From: Pseudoselenomonas ruminantium
GTDB lineage: Bacteria; Bacillota; Negativicutes; Selenomonadales; Selenomonadaceae
NCBI RefSeq assembly: GCF_900104055.1
Contig: NZ_FNJQ01000021.1
Location: 1 to 63,800, forward strand
Direction of reading: 5' to 3'
DNA: 63,800 nt
Made by a program: the position numbers and the translations under genes. Below are positions 44,267 to 52,995 of this stretch, one piece after another. Position 1 is the stretch's first letter. Each line of letters opens with the position of its first letter. A model generated the notes under the pieces. It was not told the DNA's origin. It was given only the letters and a program-made list of their open reading frames with translations, and did not search any database.

Positions 44267-46154
44267 CAAGTTTCACCCTTTCAGTAAACAAGGCCCGCAC
44301 GGCATTCAATACCGCCAGTACCATCACACCCACGTCAGCAAAGATTGCTGCCCACATATTGGCAAGTCCCAGAGCACCTAAAACCATCACCAGGACCTTG
44401 ACACCAATGGAAAAGTAAATATTCTGCTTCACGATCCGCAGCGTCTTGCGGGCAATCCGCTGTGCCACGGAAATCTTCAGTGGATCATCATCCATCAGCA
44501 CGATATCGGCCGCTTCGATTGCTGCATCCGAGCCCATGGCCCCCATGGCAATGCCTACATCCGCTCTGGATAATACCGGTGCATCATTGATGCCATCCCC
44601 CACAAACGCCAGTTTTCCCTTCTGCTGATGCGTCAGCATCGCTTCCACCCTGGTTACTTTATCCTGCGGCAGGAGTTGGCTGTAAACCGTATCAATGCCC
44701 AGCTCAGCTGCCACCGTGTCTGCCACCTTCAGGGAATCACCGGTCAGCATCACCGTCTGACGAATGCCATTGGCCCGCAGCGCCCGAATGGCCGCCGGAG
44801 CATGGTCCTTCACCACATCCGCGATGATGATATGTCCTGCATACTCACCATCCACGGCCACATGGATTATCGTGCCCACAGCATCACATTCATGCCACTT
44901 GACGCCTATGGCCTCCATCAATCTGGAGTTACCTACGCATACGCTCCTGCCATTCACTCGGGCGCAGATTCCCTGTCCGGCAATCTCTTCCACGGCCTCC
45001 ACCTGACAGCCATCCGCCTCATCTCCATAGGCATTGCGCAGGGATTCCGCAATCGGGTGCGTGGAATAGCGTTCCACATGCGCCGCCAGATGCAGCAGTT
45101 CATCACCATTGAGTTTATCCGTATGGATGGCACTTACCTGAAATACGCCCTTAGTCAGGGTGCCGGTCTTATCAAATACCACAGTATCCACTTCGGCCAG
45201 GGTTTCCAGATAATTCGAACCCTTGACCAGAACCCCCTGCCGGCTGGCACCGCCGATGCCGGCAAAGAAACTCAGGGGAATGCTGACCACCAGAGCGCAG
45301 GGGCAGCTGATAACCAGGAAGATCAACGCCCGATAAAGCCAAGTTCCCCACTCCGGCGCCATATCCAAGGCCAGCAGGCGCACCAGCGGCGGTAAGAAAG
45401 CCAGCGCCAGCGCCGCATAGACCACGATTGGCGTATAGATGCGGGCAAATCTGGCAATGAAATGCTCCGACTTTGACTTTCTGGAGCTGGCATCTTCCAC
45501 CATTTCCAAAATCTTTGACGCGGTTGACTCGTCAAATTCCTTTGTTGTCTTGATCCTGAGCAGGCCATTTAGATTGACACAACCGCTGATTACTTCATCA
45601 CCGGCTTTGACATCGCGCGGCAGTGACTCACCGGTCAATGCTGTCGTATTCAGGCTGGAAGCACCATCGATGACCAGGCCATCGATGGGAATCTTTTCCC
45701 CAGGCTTGACCACAATAATACTTCCCGGTTCCACTTCATCCGGTTCCACCTGTTCAAGCTGTCCGCCGGCCGTCTCGATATTGGCATAATCGGGGCGGAT
45801 ATCCATCAGCGCGCTGATATCCCGGCGGCTGCGCCCCACGGCATAGCTTTGGAAAAGTTCCCCCACCTGATAAAACAGCATGACGGCAATGGCCTCAGTA
45901 TAATCACCATCGTCACAGACTGCCAAAACAATCGCTCCGATTGTAGCAATTGACATCAGCAGATTCTCGTCAAATGCCTGCTGATTTCTGACACCCTTTA
46001 TGGCCTTGTACAGAATATCATAGCCTATGATAAAATACGGAATCAGATAGGCGACAAAACGTGATATACCTGTTATCGGCATATATGACAGCATCACCAT
46101 CAGAAGCGCCGCCATTATGATGCGACAGAGATTTTTTTTCTGCTTCCTATTCAT
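44133..46154 (-). CDS. Zinc/cadmium-type P1B-ATPase
   Basis: About 673 residues from ATG 46154 (GGAGG upstream). No N-terminal metal-binding domain. TGES (174-177), the SCPCALVVS transport motif (CPC at 284-286), DKTGTLT (328-334) and [16 protein letters not shown] later on. CPC with the SIPLSFFAGIGG continuation is typical of ZntA/CadA-type Zn, Cd, Pb or Co exporters. The last ~45 residues are an unusual tail encoded over the HMA gene, where family members normally stop near AVLNAVRAL. Upstream lies an ArsR/SmtB-like palindrome. Confidence 0.9.
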   Translation of the reverse strand: MNRKQKKNLCRIIMAALLMVMLSYMPITGISRFVAYLIPYFIIGYDILYKAIKGVRNQQAFDENLLMSIATIGAIVLAVCDDGDYTEAIAVMLFYQVGELFQSYAVGRSRRDISALMDIRPDYANIETAGGQLEQVEPDEVEPGSIIVVKPGEKIPIDGLVIDGASSLNTTALTGESLPRDVKAGDEVISGCVNLNGLLRIKTTKEFDESTASKILEMVEDASSRKSKSEHFIARFARIYTPIVVYAALALAFLPPLVRLLALDMAPEWGTWLYRALIFLVISCPCALVVSIPLSFFAGIGGASRQGVLVKGSNYLETLAEVDTVVFDKTGTLTKGVFQVSAIHTDKLNGDELLHLAAHVERYSTHPIAESLRNAYGDEADGCQVEAVEEIAGQGICARVNGRSVCVGNSRLMEAIGVKWHECDAVGTIIHVAVDGEYAGHIIIADVVKDHAPAAIRALRANGIRQTVMLTGDSLKVADTVAAELGIDTVYSQLLPQDKVTRVEAMLTHQQKGKLAFVGDGINDAPVLSRADVGIAMGAMGSDAAIEAADIVLMDDDPLKISVAQRIARKTLRIVKQNIYFSIGVKVLVMVLGALGLANMWAAIFADVGVMVLAVLNAVRALFTERVKLDEKDVQDRGGLRQLRESDGGSSQKYSRCQGCCGEFHGIENEGGV

Positions 46155-46180
46155 GCCAAACCTCCTCCAAAACAACATAT

Positions 46181-46196
46181 ATGAACAACTATTCAT
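46181..46196 (-). promoter_or_regulatory. Candidate ArsR/SmtB-type operator
   Basis: ATGAACAACTATTCAT, an ATGAA-N6-TTCAT palindrome, lies 26 bp upstream of the Zn/Cd ATPase start. It resembles the sites bound by Zn-responsive ArsR/SmtB repressors. No such regulator gene is adjacent. Confidence 0.5.
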
Positions 46197-46250
46197 TTGT
46201 TGTTTTCATTCTAGCACAAGCAGCCAGCAGCGTCAAGAATCAACACGCAA

Positions 46251-46284
46251 AAAATGACCGGTCAATATTTGACCGGTCATTTTA
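46251..46284 (-). terminator. Terminator of the pyruvate:ferredoxin oxidoreductase gene
   Basis: AAAATGACCGGTCA and TGACCGGTCATTTT form a 14-bp stem around an AATATT loop, just after the por stop. The stem halves are themselves TGACCGGTCA palindromes, like those at the argH end. Confidence 0.85.
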
Positions 46285-46299
46285 TCGACAAATCTTTAT

Positions 46300-49200
46300 T
46301 TATTTGCCAGCGAGTACCTTGTAGCCTTCATAACGGCCCTTAGCATCGTTCTGCGTCTTTTCAAAGAGTGCCTCAGCAGCTTCCGGGAAGGAACGCTGCA
46401 GGTTGATGTAGCGGTTTTCGCCCATCAGGAATTCCTGGAACTTGTCGAAGTTCGGTTCCTTGGAATCGAGGCTGAACGGGTTCTTGTCCGTGCCCACGAG
46501 CTGCGGGTTGTAACGGTAGTTCACCCAATAACCACACTCAACAGCAAGTTTTGCTTCGAGCTGGCTGTTGCCCATGCCCTTGCGGATACCGTGGTTGATG
46601 CACGGTGCATAGGCGATGATCAAGGACGGGCCATGATATGCTTCTGCTTCCGTGATGGCCTTGATGAGCTGGTTGTGGTCGGCGCCCATAGCCACCTGAG
46701 CCACATAGACATAGCCATAGGACTTAGCCATCATGCCGAGGTCCTTCTTCTTGGTCTTCTTACCAGCAGCAGCGAACTGTGCGATAGCTGCAGCCGGCGT
46801 GGACTTGGAAGCCTGGCCGCCCGTGTTAGAGTAAACTTCGGTATCGAAGACGAGAACATTGACATCTTCGCCGGAAGCCAGGACATGGTCGAGGCCGCCG
46901 TAGCCGATATCATAAGCCCAGCCGTCGCCGCCCAGGATCCACTGGGAGCGTTTCACAAAGTAATCCTTGTTGTCATAGAGCTTGTTCAGGACTTCATCCG
47001 TGCCTTTTTCTGCTTCGAGCAGTGCCGTCAACTTGTCAGCACGATCGCGGGAGCCTTCGCCCTCGTTCATGTTGTCCACCCATTCCGTCAAAGCGGCCTT
47101 GAGTTCCTCGCTGCCCTTGCCCATTTCTACAGCAGCCTTGGCATCCGCTGCCAGGGAGTCACGGACAGACTTCGTACCCAGGAACATGCCCAGACCGAAC
47201 TCAGCGTTATCTTCGAACAGGGAATTTGCCCAAGCCGGGCCATGGCCCTTGTGGTTCTTCGTGTACGGCATAGCCGGAGCACTGCCGCCCCAGATGGAAG
47301 AGCAGCCCGTAGCATTGGCCACCATCATGCGGTCGCCGAAGAGCTGCGTCAAGAGTTTTGCATACGGCGTTTCGCCGCAGCCTGCGCAGGCACCGGAGAA
47401 TTCGAGCAGCGGCTGTTCGAACTGGGAACCCAGAACCGTCGTCTTCTTCATCGGGTTCGTCTTAGGAGCCACCTCCTTGGCATCTACGCCATAGTCGAAG
47501 AATACCTGCTGAGCCTTGAGCTCGTCATCCAGAGGCTTCATATCGAGAGCCTTCACCGGGCAGACCTGAGCGCAGTTGCCGCAGCCCAGACAGTCCATCG
47601 TGGATACAGCCACCGTGAAGTGGTAATCCTTGATAGCCTTCGTCTGCTTGGAGGGGAAGCCTTCCGGAGCATTCTGCAGTTCTTCTTCCGTCGTCAGTAC
47701 CGGACGGATAGCAGCATGCGGGCAGACATAGGAGCACTGGTTGCAGCCAATGCATTTGTCCGTATTCCAGACCGGCACATTGATAGCCGTGCCGCGTTTT
47801 TCGTAAGCAGCGCCGCCAACCGGGAAAGTACCGTCTACCATTTCGCCATTGAACTTGGAAACAGGCAGTTTATCGCCTTCCTGACGGTTCATGACTTCCT
47901 GGATTTCCGTGATGAAAGCCGGAGCGTCCTTCTTCTCGACCACATCGTCAGCTGCATCAGCCCAGGAAGCCGGAACTTCTACCTTGTGCAGGGCTTCGAT
48001 ACCCTTGTCGATAGCGCCGTTGTTCATGTTGACGACTTTTTCGCCCTTCTTGCCGTAGGACTTGACCACGGCATCTTTGAGGTATTCCACAGCCGTTTCC
48101 AGCGGGATGATAGCCGCAATCTTGAAGAACGCAGACTGCATGACCATGTTGAAGCGGCCGCCGAGGCCCAGTTCCTTCGCGATATCCACAGCGTTGACCG
48201 TGTAGAACTCAATCTCGTTCTTGGCGATATAGCGTTTCATGGCAGCCGGCAGATGCTTGTCGAGATCTGCATCGGACCAGACCGTATTGAGCAGGAACTT
48301 GCCGCCCTTCTTGAGGCCTGCCAGCAGGTCATACTGATAAACATAGGACTGCTGGGAGCAGGAGATGAAGTCTGCATTGTTGATGAGATACGGGCTCGTG
48401 ATGGGCTGCTTGCCGAAGCGCAGGTGGGACATGGTGATACCGCCGGACTTCTTGGAGTCATAGGCAAAGTAAGCCTGTGCATACATGTCCGTCTTATCAC
48501 CGATGATCTTGATGGCGCTCTTGTTGGCACCAACCGTACCATCGGAACCCAAGCCCCAGAACTTGCAGGCCGTCGTGCCAGCCGGGGTGAGGTTCACATC
48601 GCTCATAGTCGGTACGAGGCTCGTATGGGTTACATCATCATCGATACCGATTGTGAAGCCATCCTTCGGTGCATCCTTCTTGAGTTCTTCAAATACAGCG
48701 AAGATCTGATCCGGCGTCGTGTCCTTGCCGCCGAGACCGAAACGGCCGCCCACGATGATTGGGCTAAGCTCGGAATCATAGAATGCGGACTTGACATCCA
48801 GATACAGCGGTTCACCCAGGGAGCCGGGTTCTTTGGTATGGTCAAGAACAGCGACTTTCTTGACCGTCTTCGGCATGAACTGGAAGAAATGCTTGATGGA
48901 GAACGGACGGTAGAGGTGTACGGACATCAGGCCGACTTTCTCGCCCTGCTTGTTGAGATAATCCACCGCTTCCTGCACAGCCTGGCAGACGGAACCCATG
49001 GCGATGATGATGCGGTCTGCATCTTCGGCACCATAGTAGTCAAACAGATGATGCTCACGGCCCGTAATCTTAGCCATATCTGCCATAGCCTCTTCGACGA
49101 GTTCCGGCAGAGCTTCATAGTAAGCGTTGGAAGCTTCGCGTTCCTGGAAGTAAACATCCGGGTTCTGTGCCGTACCGCGGATAACCGGATGATCCGGGTT

Positions 49201-49824
49201 CAGCGCGCGGCGGCGGAATTCCTTCACTGCTTCCCAATCGAGAATCTTGCCCAAATCATCATAGTCCACTACTTCGATCTTCTGAATCTCATGGGAAGTA
49301 CGGAAACCATCGAAGAAGTTGATGAACGGCACGCGGCCCTTGATAGCAACGAGATGTGCTACAGCAGCCAGGTCCATGACTTCCTGCACGCTGGCTTCGC
49401 AGAGCATGGCGCAGCCAGTCTGGCGGGCAGCCATGACATCCTGATGGTCGCCAAAAATATTCAGGGAGTTTGCGGCCAAAGCACGGGCAGATACATGGAA
49501 TACGCCCGGCAGCAGCTCACCAGCCACCTTGTAAAGGTTCGGAATCATAAGCAGGAACCCCTGGGATGCGGTATACGTGGTGGTCAAAGCACCAGCCTGC
49601 AAGGAACCATGCACAGCACCAGCGGCGCCAGCCTCCGACTGCAGTTCGATCACACGAACTTTCTGACCAAAGAGATTGGTCTTGCCTTTCGCTGCATCTT
49701 CATCCACATGTTCAGCCATCGGCGAAGACGGCGTGATGGGATAGATTGCAGCAACATCCGTGAAAGCATAGGAGATGTATGCGGCGGCCTGGTTGCCGTC
49801 CATGGTTTTCATCTTTTTGCTCAT
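46300..49824 (-). CDS. nifJ: Pyruvate:ferredoxin (flavodoxin) oxidoreductase
   Basis: Oxidative decarboxylation of pyruvate to acetyl-CoA and reduced ferredoxin, the central step of anaerobic fermentation. 1174 residues, single-chain homodimer type. Domain order: pyrimidine-binding domain (AYISYAFTDVAAIYPITPSS), gamma domain, two 4Fe-4S motifs (CIGCNQCSYVCP and CLGCGNCAQVCP), and the C-terminal TPP domain with GDGWAYDIGYGGLDH and DTEVYSNTGGQ. A further Cys-rich site (FSGACAGCGETPY) holds the proximal cluster. It has its own promoter and terminator. Confidence 0.98.
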   Translation of the reverse strand: MSKKMKTMDGNQAAAYISYAFTDVAAIYPITPSSPMAEHVDEDAAKGKTNLFGQKVRVIELQSEAGAAGAVHGSLQAGALTTTYTASQGFLLMIPNLYKVAGELLPGVFHVSARALAANSLNIFGDHQDVMAARQTGCAMLCEASVQEVMDLAAVAHLVAIKGRVPFINFFDGFRTSHEIQKIEVVDYDDLGKILDWEAVKEFRRRALNPDHPVIRGTAQNPDVYFQEREASNAYYEALPELVEEAMADMAKITGREHHLFDYYGAEDADRIIIAMGSVCQAVQEAVDYLNKQGEKVGLMSVHLYRPFSIKHFFQFMPKTVKKVAVLDHTKEPGSLGEPLYLDVKSAFYDSELSPIIVGGRFGLGGKDTTPDQIFAVFEELKKDAPKDGFTIGIDDDVTHTSLVPTMSDVNLTPAGTTACKFWGLGSDGTVGANKSAIKIIGDKTDMYAQAYFAYDSKKSGGITMSHLRFGKQPITSPYLINNADFISCSQQSYVYQYDLLAGLKKGGKFLLNTVWSDADLDKHLPAAMKRYIAKNEIEFYTVNAVDIAKELGLGGRFNMVMQSAFFKIAAIIPLETAVEYLKDAVVKSYGKKGEKVVNMNNGAIDKGIEALHKVEVPASWADAADDVVEKKDAPAFITEIQEVMNRQEGDKLPVSKFNGEMVDGTFPVGGAAYEKRGTAINVPVWNTDKCIGCNQCSYVCPHAAIRPVLTTEEELQNAPEGFPSKQTKAIKDYHFTVAVSTMDCLGCGNCAQVCPVKALDMKPLDDELKAQQVFFDYGVDAKEVAPKTNPMKKTTVLGSQFEQPLLEFSGACAGCGETPYAKLLTQLFGDRMMVANATGCSSIWGGSAPAMPYTKNHKGHGPAWANSLFEDNAEFGLGMFLGTKSVRDSLAADAKAAVEMGKGSEELKAALTEWVDNMNEGEGSRDRADKLTALLEAEKGTDEVLNKLYDNKDYFVKRSQWILGGDGWAYDIGYGGLDHVLASGEDVNVLVFDTEVYSNTGGQASKSTPAAAIAQFAAAGKKTKKKDLGMMAKSYGYVYVAQVAMGADHNQLIKAITEAEAYHGPSLIIAYAPCINHGIRKGMGNSQLEAKLAVECGYWVNYRYNPQLVGTDKNPFSLDSKEPNFDKFQEFLMGENRYINLQRSFPEAAEALFEKTQNDAKGRYEGYKVLAGK

Positions 49825-49896
49825 GTTGTTTATTGCTCCCCTCTAAAATAGAATACGTAATATGATTTGCAGGCTTTCCGCCTGCGCACAATCCCT

Positions 49897-49925
49897 ATTA
49901 TACACCGCCACAAAACAATTGTAAA
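49897..49925 (-). promoter_or_regulatory. Promoter of the pyruvate:ferredoxin oxidoreductase gene
   Basis: On the minus strand TTTACA (49925-49920) and TATAAT (49902-49897) with a 17-bp spacer. The 70-base leader contains a GCAGGC/GCCTGC stem-loop (49869-49885) and ends with GAGGGGAGC. The remainder of the 275-bp gap 49825-50099 shows nothing else I can name. Confidence 0.75.
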
Positions 49926-50099
49926 CAAAGCCAATTTTCCATTATTATAACTATTGGTTATTTTATCATAAATATCTCATTATTTTCTCACACCAGCAGG
50001 AATAACCACCCCTTTGTCGAAGTATTCCAATAAATCATGGGATTAGTTTTGCCGTAAGTGAAAGGGATTTACTGAACAGCTTGGGAGTGTGATTCACAA

Positions 50100-50384
50100 A
50101 TGATCAAAAACATCACCATCTATGTCATCATGAAGTTGGAATATGGCAAAGGTCAGGAAAATGTCTACTCCAGCATCCTCAATGTTTCCTCCAGCAAAAG
50201 TACTGCTGAAACCTTCAAGGAACATTACGAGGAACAGTTCGCCGACGAAATCCAGAATGAACACGATGGCCGCTTCGTATCCATCCATATGCACAAAGCA
50301 CTGATTCAGCTGGATGATGAAATCATCGCGCCAGATATGTTCATTCGCTTTATCGGTGACAAAAAAATAAAAGACCGTTACTAA
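50100..50384 (+). CDS. Hypothetical protein
   Basis: 94 residues, no recognised family. Soluble, acidic, with ETFKEHYEEQFADEIQNEHD in the middle and a C-terminal FIRFIGDKKIKDRY. The ribosome site GGGAG is 14 bases before ATG 50100, which is long; ATG at 50130 is an alternative without a better site. It is followed by a good terminator, supporting that the region is transcribed. Confidence 0.6.
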   Translation: MIKNITIYVIMKLEYGKGQENVYSSILNVSSSKSTAETFKEHYEEQFADEIQNEHDGRFVSIHMHKALIQLDDEIIAPDMFIRFIGDKKIKDRY

Positions 50385-50437
50385 ATAAATGATAAAGTCT
50401 CATTTATCAAAACGATAAACAAAAAATATGAAATAAA

Positions 50438-50470
50438 AAATCTCCGCTGAAATTTTTTCAGCGGAGATTT
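50438..50470. terminator. Strong bidirectional terminator
   Basis: AAATCTCCGCTGAAA (50438-50452) pairs with TTCAGCGGAGATTT (50457-50470). It serves the small hypothetical gene and, on the other strand, the tRNA gene. Confidence 0.85.
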
Positions 50471-50485
50471 GTCATTTTAAAATAA

Positions 50486-50562
<77 letters not shown>

Positions 50563-50612
50563 GCAACGAATAATAGTATAGCGCATACCGACACACAATG
50601 CAAGTACTTTTT

Positions 50613-51203
50613 TTACTTTTTTGCATTATTTTTTAATTTTTTTTCTGCCATTACCTCTTTCAGGCCATAAACGGCCCCAGCAAAAGCAGCGCCCATGATC
50701 CGCGTTTCATTGTCCGGCTGCTTCCTGAGTTCATTCATGCGGGCATGAAATGAATCCTCTGCAATCGCTATGTTCAGATAGATGGCCAGACTGAGTTTGT
50801 CCTGCAGATCCTGGGACGTCAGGAAACCTGCCACCAGTTTGCCGCGGCGCTTGGGTTTCTCGGCAGCCGTCAACGCATTGGAAACAGCCTGAATGATCGG
50901 ATCATGGAACTGATCTGCCACCCGCCAGGCTGACATGCAGGCTTTTTTCATCTTCATGCCATCCCTGACCAGGAAGAAAATGATCAAAGATGCCATGGCC
51001 AATACGCTTTTATTGACCGAAGCCCGCTTATTGCAGGATTCATACAGTTCCACGGGATCTGCATCCGTCCGCAGCCCCAGATCTATCGCCTGGGAAATAT
51101 CTTCTGCGCCTGGCTGAAAGAAGAGCCCCGCCGCCGTCATACAGCCACGGGCACGCTCTACTGCGTCTCTATCCATGTTCATCACCTCGGCGATTTTTGC
51201 CAT
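50613..51203 (-). CDS. Unknown protein coupled to dhaL
   Basis: 196 residues, mostly helical, no family recognised. A mildly hydrophobic stretch (VLAMASLIIFFLVRDG) is the only membrane-like part; the C-terminus is Lys/Asn-rich. The dhaL stop (TAG) is followed after one base by ATG 51203, so reinitiation is likely; ATG 51176, 6 bases after GAGGTG, is a good alternative start. Its place as third gene of the dhaK-dhaL unit suggests a related task, but no function can be assigned. Confidence 0.7.
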   Translation of the reverse strand: MAKIAEVMNMDRDAVERARGCMTAAGLFFQPGAEDISQAIDLGLRTDADPVELYESCNKRASVNKSVLAMASLIIFFLVRDGMKMKKACMSAWRVADQFHDPIIQAVSNALTAAEKPKRRGKLVAGFLTSQDLQDKLSLAIYLNIAIAEDSFHARMNELRKQPDNETRIMGAAFAGAVYGLKEVMAEKKLKNNAKK

Positions 51204-51204
51204 C

Positions 51205-51858
51205 CTATTCTAATCCTGCACTTCTCGTGGCAGCCGTTCTGCACATCGATTGCAGCATCAGCATGACCGTGGTCGCCCCCGGATCCTGATGACCGATACT
51301 GCGCTCACCGATGTAGGCGGCCCTGCCCTTGCTGGCCTGAATCGTCTTGGTATATTCCACGCCTTTCCCAGCCGCTTCAGCACCAGCCTGGAGAATCTCC
51401 ACGAAGCCATGCCCCTCTTCCAAAGCCTGCTGCATGGCTCGGACAGCCGGAAACAAGGCATCCAGCATGGTCTTTTCCCCTTCCGTGCTCCTGCCAATAT
51501 GTGCCACGCCCATAGCACCTTCCTCAAAGGCTGCCACGAGATTTGCCTCTTCCATTTCGAGATTGTCAATCTTGATCATGCCAGCCTGCAGATAGAATTT
51601 GCCAAACAAGGGGCCAGCGGAGCCGCCGATTTCCGTGATACAGCGCATCCCTACATGCTGCAGGATCTCTCCCATATTGTCTTTATTAGTTTTTAATTCC
51701 GGCAGATCCCGCAGGATGATGCGGGCAAAGCGGGCCATATTCGTGCCATGGTCGCCATCACCGATGACGTTATCCAAATGATTCAGTTCTTCCTCATGCT
51801 CGATGATATCCCTGCTGATTGCCTCCAGGGCATCCAGCATATAATCCTTTCCAAACAT
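51205..51858 (-). CDS. dhaL: Dihydroxyacetone kinase subunit DhaL
   Basis: 217 residues, the nucleotide-binding helical subunit. The ADP/Mg site is LDNVIGDGDHGTNMARF (three Asp/His ligands), followed by GGSAGPLFGKFYLQAG and ERSIGHQDPGATT. It works with DhaK to phosphorylate dihydroxyacetone or a similar short keto-sugar. It starts 14 bases after dhaK. In PTS-type systems a third subunit, DhaM, recharges the bound ADP; none is in the window. Confidence 0.93.
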   Translation of the reverse strand: MFGKDYMLDALEAISRDIIEHEEELNHLDNVIGDGDHGTNMARFARIILRDLPELKTNKDNMGEILQHVGMRCITEIGGSAGPLFGKFYLQAGMIKIDNLEMEEANLVAAFEEGAMGVAHIGRSTEGEKTMLDALFPAVRAMQQALEEGHGFVEILQAGAEAAGKGVEYTKTIQASKGRAAYIGERSIGHQDPGATTVMLMLQSMCRTAATRSAGLE

Positions 51859-51872
51859 ACAGACGTCCTCCT

Positions 51873-52859
51873 TTAACGCCTGATAACGGGCGTTGCCGCT
51901 ACCGCATCATAAAGTGCTTTCAAATGCGGATCCAGGCGCATCAGGCTGATTGAAAAACCGCCCATTTCCATCGAAGTCATATAGTTGCCAATCATCGTGT
52001 CGTAAATCACGATTCCCTGTTCAGCCAGGTACTCATGCACAAATTCATTGATCACATAAAGCTCCATCAATGGCGTACCACCGAGACCATTGATCAGCAC
52101 CACCACTTCACTGTTCTCATAGTTGCAATCGAGCAGGATAAGCTCGAGCATCTGCCGCGCCGTCTCCCTGGCATTCATCATTTCACAACGCACGACGCCC
52201 GGTTCACCATGCAATCCCATGCCGATTTCCATTTCCCGCTCCCCCAGCTCAAAACTGGGCTCGCCATCTGCTGGAATCACGCAGGGACGGCAGGCAACGC
52301 CCACCGTACGCAGTCCGCAAGCTGCCCATTCTGCCACTTTCTTTACGCCGTACAGATCTGTTCCCATTTCCGCTTCGGCTCCGGCAATCTTCAGGATCAG
52401 CACCACGCCAGCCAGACCGCGCCGCCCGACAGACTTGTTTTTCTGCGTAGCTACGTCATCGGCTATGACAACGGAATCCACCGCAATGCCTTCCATCTGT
52501 GCCAGTTCCATCGCCATGCGGAAATTCAGCACATCGCCGGTATAGTTCACGATAATGCAGAGCACACCTGCTTCCGTCTGTACTTCCCGGATTCCCTTCA
52601 ATATCATATCCGGTGTAGGCGAAGAAAAAATCTTGCCAGGAATGGCTGCATCGAGCATTCCATAGCCCACATAACCGCTGGGAGCCGGCTCATGGCCGCA
52701 GCCGCAGCCAAAGACCAGCGCGACTCGGTCCGTTTTCAGCTTCTGCCTGACCATGACATTACAGTCCGGCAGCTGACGGAGAATCCCTGGCTTTGCCAAA
52801 GCCATTCCCCTTGCGACTTCAGCTTCCAGATTTTCCGGCTCGTTGATAAACTTCTTCAC
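51873..52859 (-). CDS. dhaK: Dihydroxyacetone kinase subunit DhaK (variant)
   Basis: 328 residues, the substrate-binding subunit. The His that forms a hemiaminal with the keto substrate is in GMGLHGEPGV; VINGLGGTPLMELY is conserved. The glycine loop reads GCGCGHEPAPSGY where typical DhaK has GGGSGHEPAHAG, so two residues around the substrate loop differ. It may act on a keto-sugar other than dihydroxyacetone (inference). First gene of dhaK-dhaL-unknown. Confidence 0.9.
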   Translation of the reverse strand: MKKFINEPENLEAEVARGMALAKPGILRQLPDCNVMVRQKLKTDRVALVFGCGCGHEPAPSGYVGYGMLDAAIPGKIFSSPTPDMILKGIREVQTEAGVLCIIVNYTGDVLNFRMAMELAQMEGIAVDSVVIADDVATQKNKSVGRRGLAGVVLILKIAGAEAEMGTDLYGVKKVAEWAACGLRTVGVACRPCVIPADGEPSFELGEREMEIGMGLHGEPGVVRCEMMNARETARQMLELILLDCNYENSEVVVLINGLGGTPLMELYVINEFVHEYLAEQGIVIYDTMIGNYMTSMEMGGFSISLMRLDPHLKALYDAVAATPVIRR

Positions 52860-52957
52860 GATCTCACCTCTTTATACGCATCAGACAGAATTTTATCAAT
52901 GTTCATTATTCGTGCCCAAACGCCTTATTTCCTGCTTGCCAAGCGACACAGGAAAAA

Positions 52958-52993
52958 GAAAAATCCTGACCAGAATCCTGGTCAGGATTTTTC
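52958..52993. terminator. Strong terminator between dhaK and copA
   Basis: GAAAAATCCTGACCAG (52958-52973) and CTGGTCAGGATTTTTC (52978-52993) form a perfect 16-bp stem with T-tract on the minus strand, terminating copA; its right edge reaches to within 3 bases of the copA stop. Confidence 0.88.
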
Positions 52994-52995
52994 TT

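Noticed and set aside
46591-49851. Very long (over 1000-codon) open frame antisense to the pyruvate:ferredoxin oxidoreductase gene
   Set aside because: It mirrors a strongly biased coding sequence, has no ribosome site or recognisable domain, and the sense gene is unmistakable.
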